This document shows, piece by piece, positions 1 through 8,447 of a stretch of 64,000 nt of DNA. The stretch comes from Treponema vincentii F0403. Lineage in GTDB: Bacteria; Spirochaetota; Spirochaetia; Treponematales; Treponemataceae. The stretch is from the NCBI RefSeq assembly GCF_000412995.1, contig NZ_KE332512.1:634909-698908 (forward strand), written 5' to 3'. A program made the translations under genes and the position numbers. The notes below the pieces were generated by a model, which made no database searches, was not told the DNA's origin, and saw only the letters and a list, made by a program, of their open reading frames with translations. How positions within the stretch are numbered: position 1 is the first letter of the stretch; every line of letters starts with the position of its first letter.

Positions 1-542
1 GCCTTTTGAGGCGCAGGACGAAGCGAAACCGAAAGAGCGGGATTTTCACGGGGATATATTTTAATAAGCGAAGGAGCCCCCGTTTCAAGATTTCGGTATA
101 GCATCCACGTACCTTGGGGAACAAGTTTATGTTCCGGCAGACTGTAATCGGTAAGTTCGGGAACTATAGAAATGATATACCCGTCTTTACGGTTTTCCGC
201 ATACGTTCCCGATACCGTAAAGGTATTTCCCTTTGAATCCGTATGCAGCTCCGATGCTTTTTTGATAACTTGTTCAATCGGAGCGGCAAACCATGAAGAA
301 ATAATAGTTCCTCGGACTTCGGAAGAATCGGGTATCTGATCAAAAGGATAGAGATGCACCGTTTGCGGATTTTCGCCTGCTACCGTTTCTACCGTAACAA
401 CGGCTTCCTTACCGCCGGGTTCCCTTTGCACAGTCTTTGAATTCGGCACGGACGAATCCGCCCCGAAAGCGGCTGCCATACTTATGCATACGAGAATACC
501 GCCTATTAAGCAAGAAGGTATTCTAAAATAAACGCTTTTCAT
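1..542 (-). CDS. Secreted hypothetical protein, C-terminus beyond window
   Basis: An open frame of 180 codons starts at ATG 542 and runs off the left edge, so the C-terminus is missing. The product begins MKSVYFRIPSCLIGGILVC and continues through SMAAAFGADS, a typical signal peptide with cleavage likely near AFG-AD, so it is probably exported to the periplasm or envelope. The visible mature part has alternating hydrophobic and polar segments that could be beta-strands. I recognise no catalytic motif or named family. It is read in the same direction as argR, 95 bp downstream of that gene's end, and could be cotranscribed. Function unknown. Confidence 0.7.
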   Translation of the reverse strand, partial: MKSVYFRIPSCLIGGILVCISMAAAFGADSSVPNSKTVQREPGGKEAVVTVETVAGENPQTVHLYPFDQIPDSSEVRGTIISSWFAAPIEQVIKKASELHTDSKGNTFTVSGTYAENRKDGYIISIVPELTDYSLPEHKLVPQGTWMLYRNLETGAPSLIKIYPRENPALSVSLRPAPQK

Positions 543-637
543 ACCTTTATGGTATCGGCATTTTCTCATCATATCTTAAAACAACAGTATCCTATCGCTA
601 AAAGTCCAATCAGGATGATAGATTGCATCAGTGCCCG

Positions 638-1111
638 TCAGTCTTCTAATTCGGGGATGCGGTCTTTCAGCTCGCGTAAAAACTGTTCGCCGCTTACGCC
701 TTCTCTCAAACAAATAAATACGCAATTATCTCTGCCCGCAATAATACCGAGGACGGATTCAAACCCCATATTTTCGAGCGCCATCGAAATAAGTTCGGTA
801 TGTCCCGAATAGGTTTTGATAACCGCCATATTTCCCGAATAATCTATAGAAATATACCCGCGTAAAAAATCCTGAATGCCGGCCTGCTCGGTTTCATGAG
901 GATGGTCTTCACTCGGAACCGTGTAAACATAATCACCTTTTCCGTTGGAGACCTTGCTGACCTTCAGCATCTTTAAATCGCGCGATAAGGTCGCCTGTGT
1001 CACGGAAAATCCTTCGCGATCCAAATAACCGAGCAGCATTTCCTGAGATTCAATCGGATATGATTTTATCAGTTTTCTGATTGTTTTTAATCTTGTCAGC
1101 CGCTGTTTCAC
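638..1111 (-). CDS. argR: Arginine repressor ArgR/AhrC family
   Basis: Transcriptional regulator of arginine metabolism, 157 residues, the usual family length. Residues 1-70 form the winged helix-turn-helix, with the recognition segment VTQATLSRDLKML typical of ArgR. Residues 85-150 form the arginine-binding hexamerisation domain (MALENMGFESVLGIIAGRDN). The start is GTG with TAGGTGG five bases upstream. One oddity: the arginine-binding motif, normally G-D-D as in E. coli ArgR and B. subtilis AhrC, reads G-R-D-N here, so ligand response may differ. ARG-box-like dyads lie just upstream and suggest autoregulation. No arginine genes are in the window. Confidence 0.9.
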   Translation of the reverse strand: MKQRLTRLKTIRKLIKSYPIESQEMLLGYLDREGFSVTQATLSRDLKMLKVSKVSNGKGDYVYTVPSEDHPHETEQAGIQDFLRGYISIDYSGNMAVIKTYSGHTELISMALENMGFESVLGIIAGRDNCVFICLREGVSGEQFLRELKDRIPELED

Positions 1112-1134
1112 TTATGCCACCTACGGAGTAATAG

Positions 1135-1201
1135 TGCATAAATATTCAAAAAAGTCAATAAAAATAAAAAAATATTCCAAAAATATGCATGATTTTGCAT
1201 A
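1135..1201. promoter_or_regulatory. ARG-box-like dyads upstream of argR
   Basis: Two imperfect palindromes lie in the AT-rich leader of argR. TGCATAAATATTCA at 1135-1148 is one base from a perfect dyad and resembles the ARG box consensus TGAATwwwwATTCA. TGCATGATTTTGCA at about 1186-1199 is a second one. Paired boxes in front of argR are the common autoregulatory arrangement in this family. Binding is inferred, not shown. Confidence 0.4.
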
Positions 1202-1217
1202 AACCAAGAATGACAAA

Positions 1218-1394
1218 CGCATCAGGCTCTTTTGAGAATATGCCCGCAGTGTAAGTGAGGCTGCTCAACCAGAATTGAACCTCTTCGCGGTTCAAATGGT
1301 CTCACAGCCTCACTTACACTGCGATTTTATCTATCCCGCCTGATGCACTTGCCTCTACCAGAAAAAATGTGCGAAATTTTTTTAAATTTCGCAC
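1218..1394. repeat. Family R composite structured repeat, copy 1
   Basis: An outer inverted pair CGCATCAGGC (1218-1227) / GCCTGATGC (1338-1346) encloses a perfect 19-bp stem (1245-1263 with 1305-1323). Inside that is a TTGAACC/GGTTCAA hairpin (1275-1295). A separate stem-loop GTGCGAAATTT/AAATTTCGCAC follows at 1369-1394. Copies with the same layout but different stem sequence lie at 17592-17856 and 47957-48138, and half a copy at about 20573-20670. It fills the space between argR and queA. Confidence 0.8.
1361..1394 (-). terminator. Rho-independent terminator after queA
   Basis: Read on the minus strand just past the queA stop, the 11-bp stem GTGCGAAATTT/AAATTTCGCAC is followed directly by ATTTTTTC. 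That is a standard intrinsic terminator shape. It is also the tail stem-loop of the family R repeat, so the repeat appears to double as a terminator here. Confidence 0.6.
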
Positions 1395-1406
1395 AGAAGG
1401 CAGTCC

Positions 1407-2447
1407 TTACAGGATAAGCATGGCGTCGCCGTAAGAGAAGAAGCGGTATTTTTTTTCTATTGCATGGCGGTAGGCTGCAAAGATATTGTCGCGGCCTGCA
1501 AAGGCGGATACCAGCATAACCAAGCTCGATTGCGGGGTATGAAAGTTGGTAAGAAGCGCACCGGTAAGGCCGAACCGGAATCCCGGATAAATAAAAATAT
1601 CGGTTGCATGCATCCCACGGCTCAGCTGCTGCGTATCGGATTTCCACGCGGATTCAAGCGTTCTGACGGAAGTGGTTCCCACTGCAAGGATGGTTTTTCC
1701 TGCTCTGTGCGCCTCTTCCACCGCCGCCGCCGTTTCATCCGAAATAAAGAATTTTTCTGAGTGCATCGTGTGCTCTTCGACAACCTCAGTCCGAACCGGC
1801 AAAAACGTACCGAGCCCGACATGCAGCGTTACGGCGGTACGCGCAATATGCCGTTTATCCAATTCCTGCAGAATAGGTTCCGTAAAATGAAGACCGGCGG
1901 TGGGTGCTGCGACCGAACCGGTGTTTTTTGCGTATACGGTTTGATACCGCTCGGCATCTTCATCCGTATCGCCGCGCTTGATATACGGCGGCAGCGGGAT
2001 ATGACCGTTGGCTTCCAGCCAACGGTCATCAATGCAGCGGTCGAATCGTATATATTTGCAATCGGTTTCCGCTGCATTGGGGGAAGGGGGTGGAATCAGC
2101 ACGGCACGGGTGCCGTCGTCAAAGATGTACTCCTTCCCCTCCCGCTGCCGTTTGGCGCGCTTGACTATGGTTTTCCAGACAAAGCCTTCATCGAGCGGCT
2201 CAATCAGCAAAAACTCGGCTTCACCGCTTCCGGTACGGGCATACAAACGGGCATGGCGTACCTTTGTATTGTTAAACACCATTAAACAATCAGGCGGCAA
2301 AAAATCGGGTAAATCGGAGAACACGGCATCGGTTAAAGCCCCTGTCCGTCTATTTAATACAAGCAGCCGGTCATTTCCGCGTTCTGCTGAAGGATATTGT
2401 GCAATTAATTCTTTCGGTAGGTCAAAATCAAAATCTTTTGTAAACAT
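1407..2447 (-). CDS. queA: S-adenosylmethionine:tRNA ribosyltransferase-isomerase QueA
   Basis: QueA transfers and isomerises the ribosyl moiety of SAM onto 7-aminomethyl-7-deazaguanine in tRNA, making epoxyqueuosine in the cytoplasm. The 346-residue length is normal. Family hallmarks are the N-terminal FDFDLPKELIAQYPS followed by RGNDRLLVLNRRTG, then the central AAPTAGLHFTEPIL with HVGLGTFLPV, and LLTNFHTPQSSLVMLVSAFAG near the C-terminus. It begins at ATG 2447 and ends beside the terminator stem-loop of the family R repeat. No other queuosine gene is in the window. Confidence 0.95.
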   Translation of the reverse strand: MFTKDFDFDLPKELIAQYPSAERGNDRLLVLNRRTGALTDAVFSDLPDFLPPDCLMVFNNTKVRHARLYARTGSGEAEFLLIEPLDEGFVWKTIVKRAKRQREGKEYIFDDGTRAVLIPPPSPNAAETDCKYIRFDRCIDDRWLEANGHIPLPPYIKRGDTDEDAERYQTVYAKNTGSVAAPTAGLHFTEPILQELDKRHIARTAVTLHVGLGTFLPVRTEVVEEHTMHSEKFFISDETAAAVEEAHRAGKTILAVGTTSVRTLESAWKSDTQQLSRGMHATDIFIYPGFRFGLTGALLTNFHTPQSSLVMLVSAFAGRDNIFAAYRHAIEKKYRFFSYGDAMLIL

Positions 2448-2507
2448 AAGGCCTCAAAAACGAGAAGCACTATACCCGAAAAGGTTTCCCAGTGGCAAGA
2501 CGAGGCA

Positions 2508-2612
2508 ATAGGGAACTTCTAAAAACTGCAAGCCTATCGGCTTGTTCTGTAAAGAAATTCATTAAGTTATCCGCTTCGCGGACTGCGAATCAGTTTTTAG
2601 AAGTTCCCCTTA
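2508..2612. repeat. Family F2 stem-loop repeat (CTCTAAAAAC type)
   Basis: GGGAACTTCTAAAAACTG at the left pairs with CAGTTTTTAGAAGTTCCC at the right, an almost perfect long stem. The loop of about 70 bases contains smaller hairpins such as GCCTATCGGC and CCGCTTCGCGG. Related stems with CTCTAAAAAC arms recur at about 3135, 8152, 17899, 35915, 49329, 53336 and three times at 54068-54275. Confidence 0.75.
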
Positions 2613-2694
2613 GATTTAACGTGATGCCATGCGTGCGCTTGCAATTTTTTATATCCATTGTTATAATTCCTTCACCATATTCTGGAGGAGCCTT

Positions 2695-3111
2695 ATGAAA
2701 AAGATATGCCGTTTTTTTATTCTCTGTGTTGTACTGTTTGGAGCAGTGAGTGTGTTTCCCCTTGCTGCCGAATCAAAAGAAGCTGACGTATATTATGTTC
2801 ACACTCAGCTTTTAAAAATATTCCCTCATCCTAAGGGATACTATGTAATCTATCGGCGGGCAGGTTTGGGTACCGGCGAGGCATTCATCCCGATGGAATG
2901 GTTCAGCCCGAAAGAAAATAAAGCGGATATTTCATTTATTAATAGCCGTGTTAATCCGTATCTGTCGTTCTTTATCCGCGACGGAAAATGCGAATATATT
3001 AGAATTTCAACTCCGAGTGATAGAGGCACTCAAGTATGGGGTATGCTGCCTTATCCTCAGCAATACAATGAAAAATTTGAAGGTGTAGAATCGCTCGCAC
3101 TTGAGTTTTAA
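2695..3111 (+). CDS. Small secreted hypothetical protein
   Basis: 138 residues. ATG 2695 is chosen because TGGAGGAG lies seven bases upstream and the translation begins with a signal peptide (KKICRFFILCVVLFGAVSV, then FPLAAES). The mature part of about 115 residues has FPHPKGYYVIYRRAGLGTG and a C-terminal VESLALEF. No enzyme motif is visible. It is probably a periplasmic protein restricted to treponemes, but I do not recognise the family. It stands alone between two repeats of the F2 type. Confidence 0.75.
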   Translation: MKKICRFFILCVVLFGAVSVFPLAAESKEADVYYVHTQLLKIFPHPKGYYVIYRRAGLGTGEAFIPMEWFSPKENKADISFINSRVNPYLSFFIRDGKCEYIRISTPSDRGTQVWGMLPYPQQYNEKFEGVESLALEF

Positions 3112-3134
3112 TCCGTCTCAAAAGCAGGCAAAAG

Positions 3135-3172
3135 GGAGTCTCTAAGGGCGTTTTGTTTTTAGAGATTTCCAT
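3135..3172. repeat. Family F2 stem-loop repeat
   Basis: GGGAGTCTCTAA and TTAGAGATTTCC flank a short loop just downstream of the small secreted-protein gene. It matches the other CTCTAAAAAC-type stems and may act as its terminator. Confidence 0.5.
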
Positions 3173-3291
3173 ATTCTTAAAAGATAGGCCTGTGCTTTTC
3201 AGCTGCTTAAAATTACAAATGTCTGCTCCGAAATTTTATAAGTTCTGAAGTATCTTAAACACAATTACGCCGTACCGGGGTGAGGGTATTT

Positions 3292-4290
3292 ATGGCTGAT
3301 ATTATTACACCTGCCGTTCCGCAGGAATTAATCGATTTTTTACATTCCTATCCGATGTTCCTCATTGCCGGTCATAAAGAACCGGACGGCGATTGTATCG
3401 GGAGCAGTATCGCGATGTCGCTTTTTTTACAACGGCTGGGGAAAAAGACCAAGATGCTTTCTGCAGGCCCCTTCCAACGCCCGGAAATAAAGACTTACGA
3501 ACTGCTATTTTCCGCACAGGTTCCGAAAGAGCTTATGCAAAGTCCTGAAAAAACAGGCGTTATCATTGTTGACTGTTCGGGGATAGAGAGAACCGGCGAT
3601 ATTGCCGAACAGCTTACGAGTTTTTCTTCAATCTGCATCGATCATCACGCTACCAACACGACAAAAGAAGCAGGTTCGCTGGTATATGCGGATGCACCTT
3701 CAACAACATTTATTATTCAAACGATTATCGAAACGATGACCGGTTCCGTAACGCGGGAAGAAGCGGAGATGCTGTTCTTCGGGCTTTGCACCGACACCGG
3801 CTTTTTCCGCCATTTGGATGAGCGGAGCGGTGAAGTTTTTGCCCATACGGCGCGGCTGGTACAAGCAGGCGCTAATCCTAAATACACATTTGCAGCGATT
3901 AACGGCGGTAAATCTTTCGGTTCGCGGACGCTCATTTCCCGCGTATTAGCCCGGATGAAGCCGTATTATGGCGGAAAACTCATCGTTTCGTATGAAACAT
4001 ATCAGGACAAACGGGAAATCGGTATCGAAAACAGAGATTCCGATATGGCATATCAGCTGATTCAAAGTATTGCAGGCGTAAAGGCGATTTGTATTGTCCG
4101 ACAGGATACGGAAACACACTGCAGCGTAGGCTTCCGCTCCCTCGATACCGTCGATGTCAGCATTATCGCATCTTCGTTCGGCGGCGGCGGACATAAGCAG
4201 GCTGCAGGTCTTTATATAGAAGGAATTGCCGAACAGCTGATCCCCAAGTTTGTCGCGGCGTTTGCTCCGCAGATGGAAAAAGAAGTATAG
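3292..4290 (+). CDS. nrnA: DHH/DHHA1 phosphoesterase, NrnA-like (nanoRNase / pAp phosphatase)
   Basis: 332 residues from ATG 3292, which has GGGGTGAGGG five bases upstream; a GTG at 3280 in the same frame lies inside that ribosome site. Motifs in order are GHKEPDGDCIGSS (DHH motif I), IIVDCSG, the DHH signature CIDHHATN, GLCTDTGFFRH, and the C-terminal DHHA1 motif FGGGGHKQAAGL. This is the layout of NrnA, a manganese-dependent enzyme that degrades 2-5 nt RNA and dephosphorylates 3'-phosphoadenosine 5'-phosphate. Whether it has both activities cannot be read from sequence. A palindrome (ATTCATAATTATGAAT, about 4326-4341) lies downstream. Confidence 0.85.
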   Translation: MADIITPAVPQELIDFLHSYPMFLIAGHKEPDGDCIGSSIAMSLFLQRLGKKTKMLSAGPFQRPEIKTYELLFSAQVPKELMQSPEKTGVIIVDCSGIERTGDIAEQLTSFSSICIDHHATNTTKEAGSLVYADAPSTTFIIQTIIETMTGSVTREEAEMLFFGLCTDTGFFRHLDERSGEVFAHTARLVQAGANPKYTFAAINGGKSFGSRTLISRVLARMKPYYGGKLIVSYETYQDKREIGIENRDSDMAYQLIQSIAGVKAICIVRQDTETHCSVGFRSLDTVDVSIIASSFGGGGHKQAAGLYIEGIAEQLIPKFVAAFAPQMEKEV

Positions 4291-4314
4291 GCGTATATCG
4301 GAAAACAGGAGCTT

Positions 4315-4524
4315 TCATTCATAATTCATAATTATGAATTGATCCTCCCCATCATTCATCCAGCAGAGCCCGTGCTTCTGCCTGTAATGAGGGAAAAACC
4401 GCCCAATCAGCCCCTCCGTCCCGTACACCGGAACACAGAGGCTGACAAGCGGTTTTTGTTGCCCAGCACGCCGAAAGGGTGCTAGGCCGATAGAGCCCAT
4501 CGATATGGGGTTATTTCCAGTCAA
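4315..4524 (-). pseudogene. Relic of a family 2 glycosyltransferase N-terminus
   Basis: The minus-strand frame reads LAPFRRAGQQKPLVSLCVPV then YGTEGLIGRFF. The KPLVS(V/L)C(V/I)PVYGTE start is characteristic of GT2 (GT-A fold) glycosyltransferases. The similarity ends after about 50 residues, and no DxD motif or remaining domain follows. The open frame overlaps the 3' end of the lipoprotein gene at 4511 and has no ribosome site. I read it as a decayed fragment, from motif memory only. Confidence 0.3.
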
Positions 4525-7500
4525 AGCCGGAGGCGGATGTGTCTCTTATCAATTCCTTAGAGAATTTTCCACCGGCGGCATCCGCTTTTTCTTCCAGCAA
4601 CGTTTTTTCTAAGTCATATTCAAAGACTTTGTTATTGTTAGCTTCAACATGATTCGATGAAGAAATTCCGTCTGTGCCCCATGCACCGTCGGAAGCAATC
4701 ACCAGTTTTTTCGGCTTAACGGCAATAAAGCGGTAAAAACCGTAGCCGATTTTGTTCGTATCATCAGCAGGTTTTGCTTTTGACTCTAAAGGCGGGTAGG
4801 GCATTGCCTGATCCGTACGACCGATTTTGTACAGCTCACCACTGTTTTTTAAGCTATCAAGCTGATACCCATTATCATCCTTCAACCCGTGTTCTTCCTT
4901 TGCTGTAATGGCATACAGGACATCGTCAACTATCTGCAAACCGTTAATTGACTTCTCAATCTTCTCATACGGAGAAGAGTCAGTCGGTTCCGCAGGTATG
5001 TCTTCCTGCCCCATCGACGTTCCGCCGGCAGAATTTCCATCCGTTTTCTTGTATTTTTCTACCGATAGAAAATATTTTGTCGGATTGAGGGAGGCATTAT
5101 TCAGCCGTACGCCGGCGAATACCCCATCTTTGTTTGCGGCAAGCGCGGTAACAGTTTTGGTCTCATCCCCTACGCTGATGCTATAGCCTGCATCACGGTA
5201 AGCACTGTCAAAAGAAGATATCCACGAATAGCGGTGTATCTTGTGTGTACCATTGTCAGCGCAATACAAATAATTAGTTCCGTCGGAAACATCTACGGCA
5301 ATGGCGCTGACAGTCTCTCCTGCCTGTAAATTTAAATTCGCATCTTGAATTATTGCCTTATCGTAATAATCTTCTTTTCCTTCTGCTGTTGCCGGCGGTT
5401 GCAAGTCAAACCGTCTGACTTTGTAATTATTCGAATTGTCTTTCCACAAGATATACAGATTGCCGTCTTGGTCATAGCAGAAAACATCGGTAGGATTTTC
5501 TGATGACGACGTTGAAGCCCAAAGTGCATCGGCATTATCAGGAGATGCGGTTGAACCGTCATCGCTTAGCCAATATTTCATGCCAACGACAGGGGATTTA
5601 CCATTTTCCCACAGCAGCACCTTTGTATTGGGCTTTCTGTACTCATTGTAGATTTCGGACCATGACGCTTCGTCCGCACTTATGAAAGAAACAGTTTTAT
5701 CTTTGCGGTTAAACGCCATAATGCGGTCTTTGTTACCGTTGATGCGGTAGTTTTCGTTTTTGTATTCGATATTTACGCCGTCGTCGGCAAAGTAGAGAGT
5801 GTCTCCGTCATAGCCGATAAAGCCTGCCGGATTAGACAAATATGCCGGATTATACACGAGAGCCCCGGTACCTGATGCGGCGGGATTCAGACCTCCGCTG
5901 TTCGGTACTGATGTATCTTCCGTCAGCGTCGAACCGTCATAGCTAAACCGTACCACCTGTCCAAGGGCATAAGGGGAGATGCCGGAATATGGATCTTGCT
6001 GGGTCAGCAGGGCGTATACCCCTTGCCCGTCTGCAAAAAGACCGGTACATGTTCTTTTATCCAAAGTGGCCAAAGCGGCTACGGGGCGGAGTGCGCGAAG
6101 CTCTGCGTCTGCAGAAGCCCCAGTGAATGCGAAAGAGTCTTTTGAAGCCGTCTCCATCTTATAGGCATAGAGCTTCTTTTGATTAGTTAAGTCTTGCACA
6201 TCCATCGCGACAAAGAGCGTACCGTCAAACGCAGCAACGGAATCAATACTGCGGTTACCGGGAGAGCCGGGAGTAGTAACCGTTTGGGCAGCACTGAAAG
6301 CGGTATATCCCCCATCCGTCTTCTTTGCCATATATGCGGTAATCTTAGTATTCGCCCCGTCTTGCGTACGTTTCAGCAAAAAGACATCTCCCGTTTTAAA
6401 ATCGACGGCAATATCGGTAACCGAGGTGTCAGGGAAGGTAAATTCCGATTTTGCAGTCCCGAATGTTGTATCTTTTGTGCCGTCAGCAGCAAAGCGTTCA
6501 AGATGCAGTTCACCGCCATAACCGCCTTTATACAGTAGATAGACAGCGCCGGTACTATCCCGCGCAGTCTTTTGATTGCGGATGTTTGATACAAGTTTTT
6601 TTACAGTACCGCCTGCTATTTTCAGGTTGAGTGTAACCGCATGGGTACCCTTGTTTGTTGACCACAATAAAGTCGGTATTTTTTCTGCATACTGAGCGGT
6701 ATATTCTGCAAACCATGTTACATCGGCGGTAGAATCGTCAAAGGACAACGCTGTGGTATCGCGCTTGACCGCTGCAATACGGTTTTTGTTTCCGGCAGTA
6801 TAAAAGCCCCCCATATAGGCATTTTCGTTTATTTCAGCGCCGTCGTCCGCAATGTAGAGATAGTCCTCATCATAGCCGATAAAGCAGACAGGATTAACAA
6901 AAGCATTTGCATCAAAGGCAAGAGACGGATCGCTTCCTCCTGCCTTGGAATGCAGCCCTATAGCTTGTTTTTTTGTAAGAGCGCCGTCACTATACGTATA
7001 CTGAATAAGCGCCCCTACCATATACAGCTGACTGGCATCCGACTTCTGTTCCCGCAGCAGGCAGTATACGCCGCTTTCATCGGCAAACAGTCCGGTACAC
7101 TCGGTATCCGCACTACCACCGGTAACCCCTGAAGCGGGACGGAGTTTATCCAACGGTTTGCTTGACACCTGCGAGTCAAATTTTAACAACTTAATATCGG
7201 CATGACCGGGAGCATCTTCAAATTCAAACTTACAAGCATATAAGTTCCCCCTATACACGGCAAACAATACACCGTTATATGCTGCAGCAGCGGTAACGCG
7301 CAATGTTGCAGCTACGTTCGGGTATGCAGTACCTCTAAAATACTCAAAAGAATGGTCTTTTTTCTCTTTAAAACAATAAACGTAGTTGTCTTTAAACAAA
7401 AAGATATAATTATCGTCTGCATCGATCGCTATAGTATCGATAGTACTTATAGTAACACCGGGCGGTAGCATAGGCATAATCTCACCAAATTTTGTTGCAA

Positions 7501-8125
7501 ATTCGGTATCTTCATTTCCCTCTACATCGAAGCGGGTAAGATTCCTTGAACCGCCTTTGTCATAGAGCATATATATCCGTCCGATACCGTCACGGGCAAT
7601 AACCGGCCGGTCTAAATAGTTGCCGCCGATTCCACTATTTTCAACAAGTAATTTCTCGTCTGGCAGCTTGCCTACCAGCTTGAGCGTAATTTTAGAATCA
7701 TACAGATCATTTTTTACAACATAGGAAAGGATATTCCCAACGCTCTTAGGCACTTTGGAAAGCTTTACGGCAACGGTATTGGTTCCTGCCGTAACGGTGT
7801 GCTCTTTTGTACCGCGCCACTCGCCTGCCTCGGTTGTTACAACAACCTTTATGCTTATTTTCTTTCCGATATCAAGCGTCAGCGTAACCGATGTTGTTCC
7901 TTCCGCCAGTTGATTACCATCCTCGCCGGTAACGGTAATCTTAGTATTGGATTCATCAAATTGAGGCATTCCCTCGGCATTAACGGCACGGGTTGCCCCA
8001 TTGTCGATGACAATCCTCACCTCGCCGGTACCTTTTCCGGCTGTCAAACCTTGGTTACAGGCCGTAAAGATAATGCATAGCGCTGCAAACAAAATACTTA
8101 CGGAAATTAAACGCAGTTTTTTCAT
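4511..8125 (-). CDS. Large repeat-containing surface/periplasmic lipoprotein
   Basis: 1204 residues from ATG 8125, which is preceded by GAAGGAGGAAAG; an upstream in-frame ATG at 8155 would place ten residues before the signal peptide. The signal sequence ends FTAC-NQG, a spirochaetal lipobox with Cys23 as the lipidated residue. Residues 30-130 look like an Ig-like fold (GEVRIVIDNG to TNTVAVKLS). The rest is about three units of 330-350 residues, each opening with ARDGIGRIYMLY, ARDSTGAVYLLY or CYDQDGNLYILW. The first two units end with NPVCFIGYDEDYLYIADDG or NPAGFIGYDGDTLYFADDG. This suggests beta-propellers. Probably anchored in the envelope; ligand unknown. Confidence 0.85.
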   Translation of the reverse strand: MKKLRLISVSILFAALCIIFTACNQGLTAGKGTGEVRIVIDNGATRAVNAEGMPQFDESNTKITVTGEDGNQLAEGTTSVTLTLDIGKKISIKVVVTTEAGEWRGTKEHTVTAGTNTVAVKLSKVPKSVGNILSYVVKNDLYDSKITLKLVGKLPDEKLLVENSGIGGNYLDRPVIARDGIGRIYMLYDKGGSRNLTRFDVEGNEDTEFATKFGEIMPMLPPGVTISTIDTIAIDADDNYIFLFKDNYVYCFKEKKDHSFEYFRGTAYPNVAATLRVTAAAAYNGVLFAVYRGNLYACKFEFEDAPGHADIKLLKFDSQVSSKPLDKLRPASGVTGGSADTECTGLFADESGVYCLLREQKSDASQLYMVGALIQYTYSDGALTKKQAIGLHSKAGGSDPSLAFDANAFVNPVCFIGYDEDYLYIADDGAEINENAYMGGFYTAGNKNRIAAVKRDTTALSFDDSTADVTWFAEYTAQYAEKIPTLLWSTNKGTHAVTLNLKIAGGTVKKLVSNIRNQKTARDSTGAVYLLYKGGYGGELHLERFAADGTKDTTFGTAKSEFTFPDTSVTDIAVDFKTGDVFLLKRTQDGANTKITAYMAKKTDGGYTAFSAAQTVTTPGSPGNRSIDSVAAFDGTLFVAMDVQDLTNQKKLYAYKMETASKDSFAFTGASADAELRALRPVAALATLDKRTCTGLFADGQGVYALLTQQDPYSGISPYALGQVVRFSYDGSTLTEDTSVPNSGGLNPAASGTGALVYNPAYLSNPAGFIGYDGDTLYFADDGVNIEYKNENYRINGNKDRIMAFNRKDKTVSFISADEASWSEIYNEYRKPNTKVLLWENGKSPVVGMKYWLSDDGSTASPDNADALWASTSSSENPTDVFCYDQDGNLYILWKDNSNNYKVRRFDLQPPATAEGKEDYYDKAIIQDANLNLQAGETVSAIAVDVSDGTNYLYCADNGTHKIHRYSWISSFDSAYRDAGYSISVGDETKTVTALAANKDGVFAGVRLNNASLNPTKYFLSVEKYKKTDGNSAGGTSMGQEDIPAEPTDSSPYEKIEKSINGLQIVDDVLYAITAKEEHGLKDDNGYQLDSLKNSGELYKIGRTDQAMPYPPLESKAKPADDTNKIGYGFYRFIAVKPKKLVIASDGAWGTDGISSSNHVEANNNKVFEYDLEKTLLEEKADAAGGKFSKELIRDTSASGFDWK

Positions 8126-8151
8126 ATTCTTTCCTCCTTCATAACTATAGG

Positions 8152-8190
8152 GCATCTCTAAAAACTTGGTTAGCCTTTAGAGGTTCCCTA
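8152..8190. repeat. Family F2 stem-loop repeat
   Basis: GGGCATCTCTAAAAACTTGG pairs imperfectly with CTTTAGAGGTTCCC upstream of the lipoprotein gene. A weaker relative (AACCTCGTAAAAAC ... AAGAGC) lies at about 8292-8335. Nothing else is evident in the 8191-8409 spacer apart from AT-rich sequence. Confidence 0.5.
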
Positions 8191-8409
8191 CAAACAAGAA
8201 TTTCCAATCAATCCGCTATCTTTTTAGACAATCACACTTTACCCTTTTACTCCGATTTTTATTATACACTGTCTTTTACAAAAATACAAATAGGAACCTC
8301 GTAAAAACCGAAATTTCTATCAATTGCAAGAGCTTTTCCTTAACTTTATATGCCTATTTGTATCTGCTATTAGAGGAACCGTACCGGATAGATGATGCAA
8401 TACGTTTTG

Positions 8410-8438
8410 TTGCATAAATGCCCCGTTTCAACTATACT
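8410..8438 (+). promoter_or_regulatory. Sigma-70 type promoter of aspS-epmA
   Basis: TTGCAT (8410-8415) and TATACT (8433-8438) are 17 bp apart. Transcription would start near 8445, only a few bases before the first usable ATG. This rules out the in-frame ATG at 8418, which lies inside the promoter. Confidence 0.6.
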
Positions 8439-8447
8439 TATACTATT

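Noticed and set aside
1275..1300. GGTTCAAATGGT in family R repeats considered as a tRNA T-arm
   Set aside because: No acceptor stem, anticodon arm or CCA-end context. The same string recurs inside a larger repeat. I found no tRNA or rRNA gene in the window.
1761..2285. 174-codon plus-strand frame
   Set aside because: Antisense to queA, no ribosome site, no motifs.
8418..8447. Upstream ATG of aspS at 8418
   Set aside because: It falls between the -35 and -10 hexamers of the likely promoter, so it cannot be in the transcript, and the extra residues do not match the family N-terminus.
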